Part shown: positions 62,068 to 64,000 of the stretch, piece by piece
Numbering within the stretch: position 1 is the stretch's first letter
Layout of the letters: each line of letters opens with the position of its first letter
DNA from: Desulfofundulus thermobenzoicus
GTDB lineage: Bacteria; Bacillota; Desulfotomaculia; Desulfotomaculales; Desulfovirgulaceae
NCBI RefSeq assembly: GCF_009428905.1
Contig: NZ_WHYR01000016.1
Location: 1-64,000 of the forward strand
Length of the DNA stretch: 64,000 nucleotides
Direction: 5' to 3'
Made by a program: the position numbers and the translations under genes
Notes under the pieces: generated by a model
The model's input: only the letters and a program-made list of their open reading frames with translations
Databases searched by the model: none
Told to the model about the DNA's origin: nothing

Positions 62068-63762
62068 TCACCACTCGTTATAGGCCACGCGCATCACTTC
62101 CGCTATGGAGGTGATCCCCTGCCGGGCCTTGTCTATTCCATCTTCCCTCAGGGTGACCATTCCCTCGGCCACCGCCTTTTCTTTGATCACATCGGCAGGA
62201 GCTTTTTTATTTACCAGCTCCCTGATGGCCCGGGTCACGGGCAGCACCTCCTGGATGCTCGTCCGCCCCCGGTAACCGGTGTGGTTGCAGTGGTGGCAGC
62301 CGGCGGCCCGGTAAAGGGTCACCGGCTCACCGGGCGGCAGGCCCAGGAAAATCCTCTCCGGCGCGTCTTCCGGGAGCTGGTAGGGCTCCCGGCAGCGGGG
62401 GCAGAGCAGGCGCACCAGGCGCTGGGAAACCACGCCCACCACCGAGGAGGCCACCAGGAAGGGCTCCACCCCCATATCGACGAGGCGGGTCAGGGCACCC
62501 GCGGCGTCGTTGGTGTGCAGGCTGCTGAGCACCAGGTGGCCGGTGGTGGCCGCCCTCACCGCGATCTGGGCCGTCTCCCCGTCCCTTATTTCGCCCACCA
62601 TGATGATGTCCGGGTCCTGGCGGAGGATGGAGCGCAGGCCGGCGGCAAAGGTAAGCCCGGCTTTCACGTTGATCTGGGTCTGGTTGATCCCCCGCAGGAG
62701 GTACTCCACCGGGTCCTCTATGGTCACAATATTGCACTCCGGGGAATTCAACTGGGCCAGTACCGCGTACAGGGTGGTGGTCTTGCCGCTGCCGGTGGGT
62801 CCGGTGACCAGGATCATGCCGGAAGTGCGATGGATTACCTCTGTAAAACGCTCCAGGTTGTAGCGGTGGAATCCCAGCCGGTCAACGGGCAGGATCCGCC
62901 CGCTCTTAAGCAGCAAACGCAGGACCACCTTTTCCCCGTGGACCGTAGGCAGGGTGGATACCCTCACATCTATTTCCTGTTCTCCGTACTTAACCTGAAA
63001 CCGGCCGTCCTGGGGGAGGCGCTTTTCGGCAATGTCCAGGCCGGCCAGGATTTTGATCCTGGTAGTAAGGTTGGAGCGGATATGCCGGGGCAGAGTAAGG
63101 GCTTCCCTCAACAACCCATCCACCCGGTAACGCACCAGCACCCGGTCCTCCTGTGGTTCAATATGAATGTCGCTGGCCTTTTCCGCCACCGCCTGGGCAA
63201 TGATGGTGTTGACCAGGCGCACCACCGGTGCTTCCTCCGGGGGCACCTCATCCCCCGCCGCCAGGGTGAGGGTCTGGATTTCCCGCTCCTCTGGGGCGGC
63301 CGGCTGGCCGAAGGCCTGCTCCACAAAGGTAAGGCCGAATACCTTCTGGAGGACGGCGTCGATTTCCTCTTCCCGGGCCAGCACCGGCTCCACTTCCAGC
63401 CCGCTGGTCAGGCGGATGTCATCCAGGGCAACCAGGTTCAGGGGGTCGGACATGGCCACGATCAGCCGCCGTCCCTCTTTTTTCACGGGCACCACCTTAT
63501 GCCGGCGCAGGACGGCCTCGGGGAGAGATTTGATCAGCACGGGGTCGACTTTGTCCATCAGGGTAATCTGGGGAATGCCCAGCTGCATTTCCAGGGTGTT
63601 CAGGATGTCCTGCTCCGTGACCAGGCCCAGGTTGATGAGAACCCGGCCCAGGCGCTCCCCGGTCTGCTTCTGCACCTCGAGCGCCTGGTTCAACTGCTCC
63701 CGGGTAATCAACCCGGTCTGCAAAAGGAGGTCCCCCAGGCGCTTTTTGGTGTAAACAGCGGC
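62068..63762 (-). CDS. pilB: Type IV pilus extension ATPase PilB
   Basis: About 564 aa. N-terminal MshEN-type domain (LGDLLLQTGLITREQLNQAL..., a c-di-GMP-binding fold in many homologues), Walker A GPTGSGKTTTLYAVL, Walker B DPDIIMVGEIRD, His box HLVLSSLHTNDAAGAL, and a zinc tetracysteine (LCPRCREPYQ..., CHHCNHTGYRG). ATG 63762 behind GGGGTGG. Confidence 0.95.
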   Translation of the reverse strand, partial: AAVYTKKRLGDLLLQTGLITREQLNQALEVQKQTGERLGRVLINLGLVTEQDILNTLEMQLGIPQITLMDKVDPVLIKSLPEAVLRRHKVVPVKKEGRRLIVAMSDPLNLVALDDIRLTSGLEVEPVLAREEEIDAVLQKVFGLTFVEQAFGQPAAPEEREIQTLTLAAGDEVPPEEAPVVRLVNTIIAQAVAEKASDIHIEPQEDRVLVRYRVDGLLREALTLPRHIRSNLTTRIKILAGLDIAEKRLPQDGRFQVKYGEQEIDVRVSTLPTVHGEKVVLRLLLKSGRILPVDRLGFHRYNLERFTEVIHRTSGMILVTGPTGSGKTTTLYAVLAQLNSPECNIVTIEDPVEYLLRGINQTQINVKAGLTFAAGLRSILRQDPDIIMVGEIRDGETAQIAVRAATTGHLVLSSLHTNDAAGALTRLVDMGVEPFLVASSVVGVVSQRLVRLLCPRCREPYQLPEDAPERIFLGLPPGEPVTLYRAAGCHHCNHTGYRGRTSIQEVLPVTRAIRELVNKKAPADVIKEKAVAEGMVTLREDGIDKARQGITSIAEVMRVAYNEW

Positions 63763-63767
63763 CATTT

Positions 63768-64000
63768 TCAACCACCCCACAGGTTCAGATACCAGGAAAT
63801 AAGCTTATCCCCCGTCAAAACGGCCAGCATGGCCCCCGATGAAAGAAACGGGCCGAAGGGGATGGCCGTTTTAAGGGTTCTCCCCGTCCTGAGCGCCCAC
63901 AGGACACCCAGCACGGCACCCAGGACAAAGGCCAGGAACAGGGCCACCAGTGTCTCCTGCCAGCCCAGGTACCATCCTATGGCAAAGGCCAGCTTCACGT
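63768..64000 (-). CDS. pilD: Prepilin peptidase PilD, C-terminal part only
   Basis: Truncated by the window end. The visible 77 residues begin DVKLAFAIGWYLGW, the second catalytic-aspartate region of A24 peptidases (GxGDVKL), followed by two membrane segments (VALFLAFVLGAVLGVLWAL and GAMLAVLTGDKLISWYL). It processes the prepilins encoded downstream. Stop codon six bases before pilB. Confidence 0.85.
   Translation of the reverse strand, partial: VKLAFAIGWYLGWQETLVALFLAFVLGAVLGVLWALRTGRTLKTAIPFGPFLSSGAMLAVLTGDKLISWYLNLWGG

Overview
The window comes from a spore-forming, anaerobic, moderately GC-rich Firmicute of the Peptococcaceae type (Desulfotomaculum / Desulfofundulus / Pelotomaculum relatives). 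The evidence is a dense set of endospore genes (spo0A, spoIVB, spoIIM, the whole spoIIIA operon) next to ferredoxin-linked anaerobic metabolism (four-subunit 2-oxoacid:ferredoxin oxidoreductase, NfnAB, FolD/FchA, split pyruvate carboxylase). Frequent TTG/GTG starts with strong Shine-Dalgarno sequences also fit. The species is inferred, not proven. Nearly every gene is on the minus strand, so the window reads from about 64000 down to 1. The only plus-strand gene I accept is a small DUF3243 gene near 48.2 kb.

Layout in the direction of transcription. (1) 64.0-50.9 kb: a type IV pilus locus (pilD fragment, pilB, pilT, a cyclic-di-GMP-I riboswitch, pilC, four tandem GspG-like pilins, minor pilins, pilM-N-O). 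(2) 50.8-43.3 kb: tldD, a Uma2 nuclease, DUF3243, a YabG-like small protein, pmbA, aroQ, a Xaa-Pro peptidase, efp and an acidic zinc-ribbon protein. (3) 42.9-35.6 kb: a CoA-disulfide-reductase/rhodanese protein and spoIIIAA-AH. (4) 35.1-29.9 kb: carboxyltransferase fused to AccB, then accC, asp23, amaP, DUF2273 and nusB. (5) 29.9-21.5 kb: nfnAB, xseA, folD, fchA, a DUF4160/DUF2442 pair, a radical SAM gene, xseB and ispA. (6) 21.4-20.0 kb: a roughly 610-nt noncoding region matching OLE RNA in context and architecture, followed by its membrane partner gene oapA. (7) 20.0-11.1 kb: dxs, tlyA, nadK, mnmM, argR, recN, spoIVB, spo0A. (8) 10.9-7.5 kb: a P-loop ATPase and the 2-oxoacid oxidoreductase operon. 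(9) 7.3 kb-1: an M20 peptidase, spoIIM, a YqzK-like protein, a DUF362 ferredoxin, xerD, deoB and a truncated pdp.

The most notable items are regulatory or noncoding. They are the OLE RNA/OapA module with its own extended -10 promoter, the c-di-GMP-I riboswitch plus terminator in front of pilC and the pilins, and two matched sigma-H/0A-box promoters (one for spo0A, overlapping the spoIVB terminator, one for the adjacent P-loop ATPase/ferredoxin oxidoreductase operon). Others are an internal perfect Shine-Dalgarno/ATG that could release free AccB from a carboxyltransferase-AccB fusion, a possible attenuator in the leader of that gene, and a family of hairpin-forming 147-bp repeats. No rRNA, tRNA, CRISPR array or complete insertion sequence was seen.
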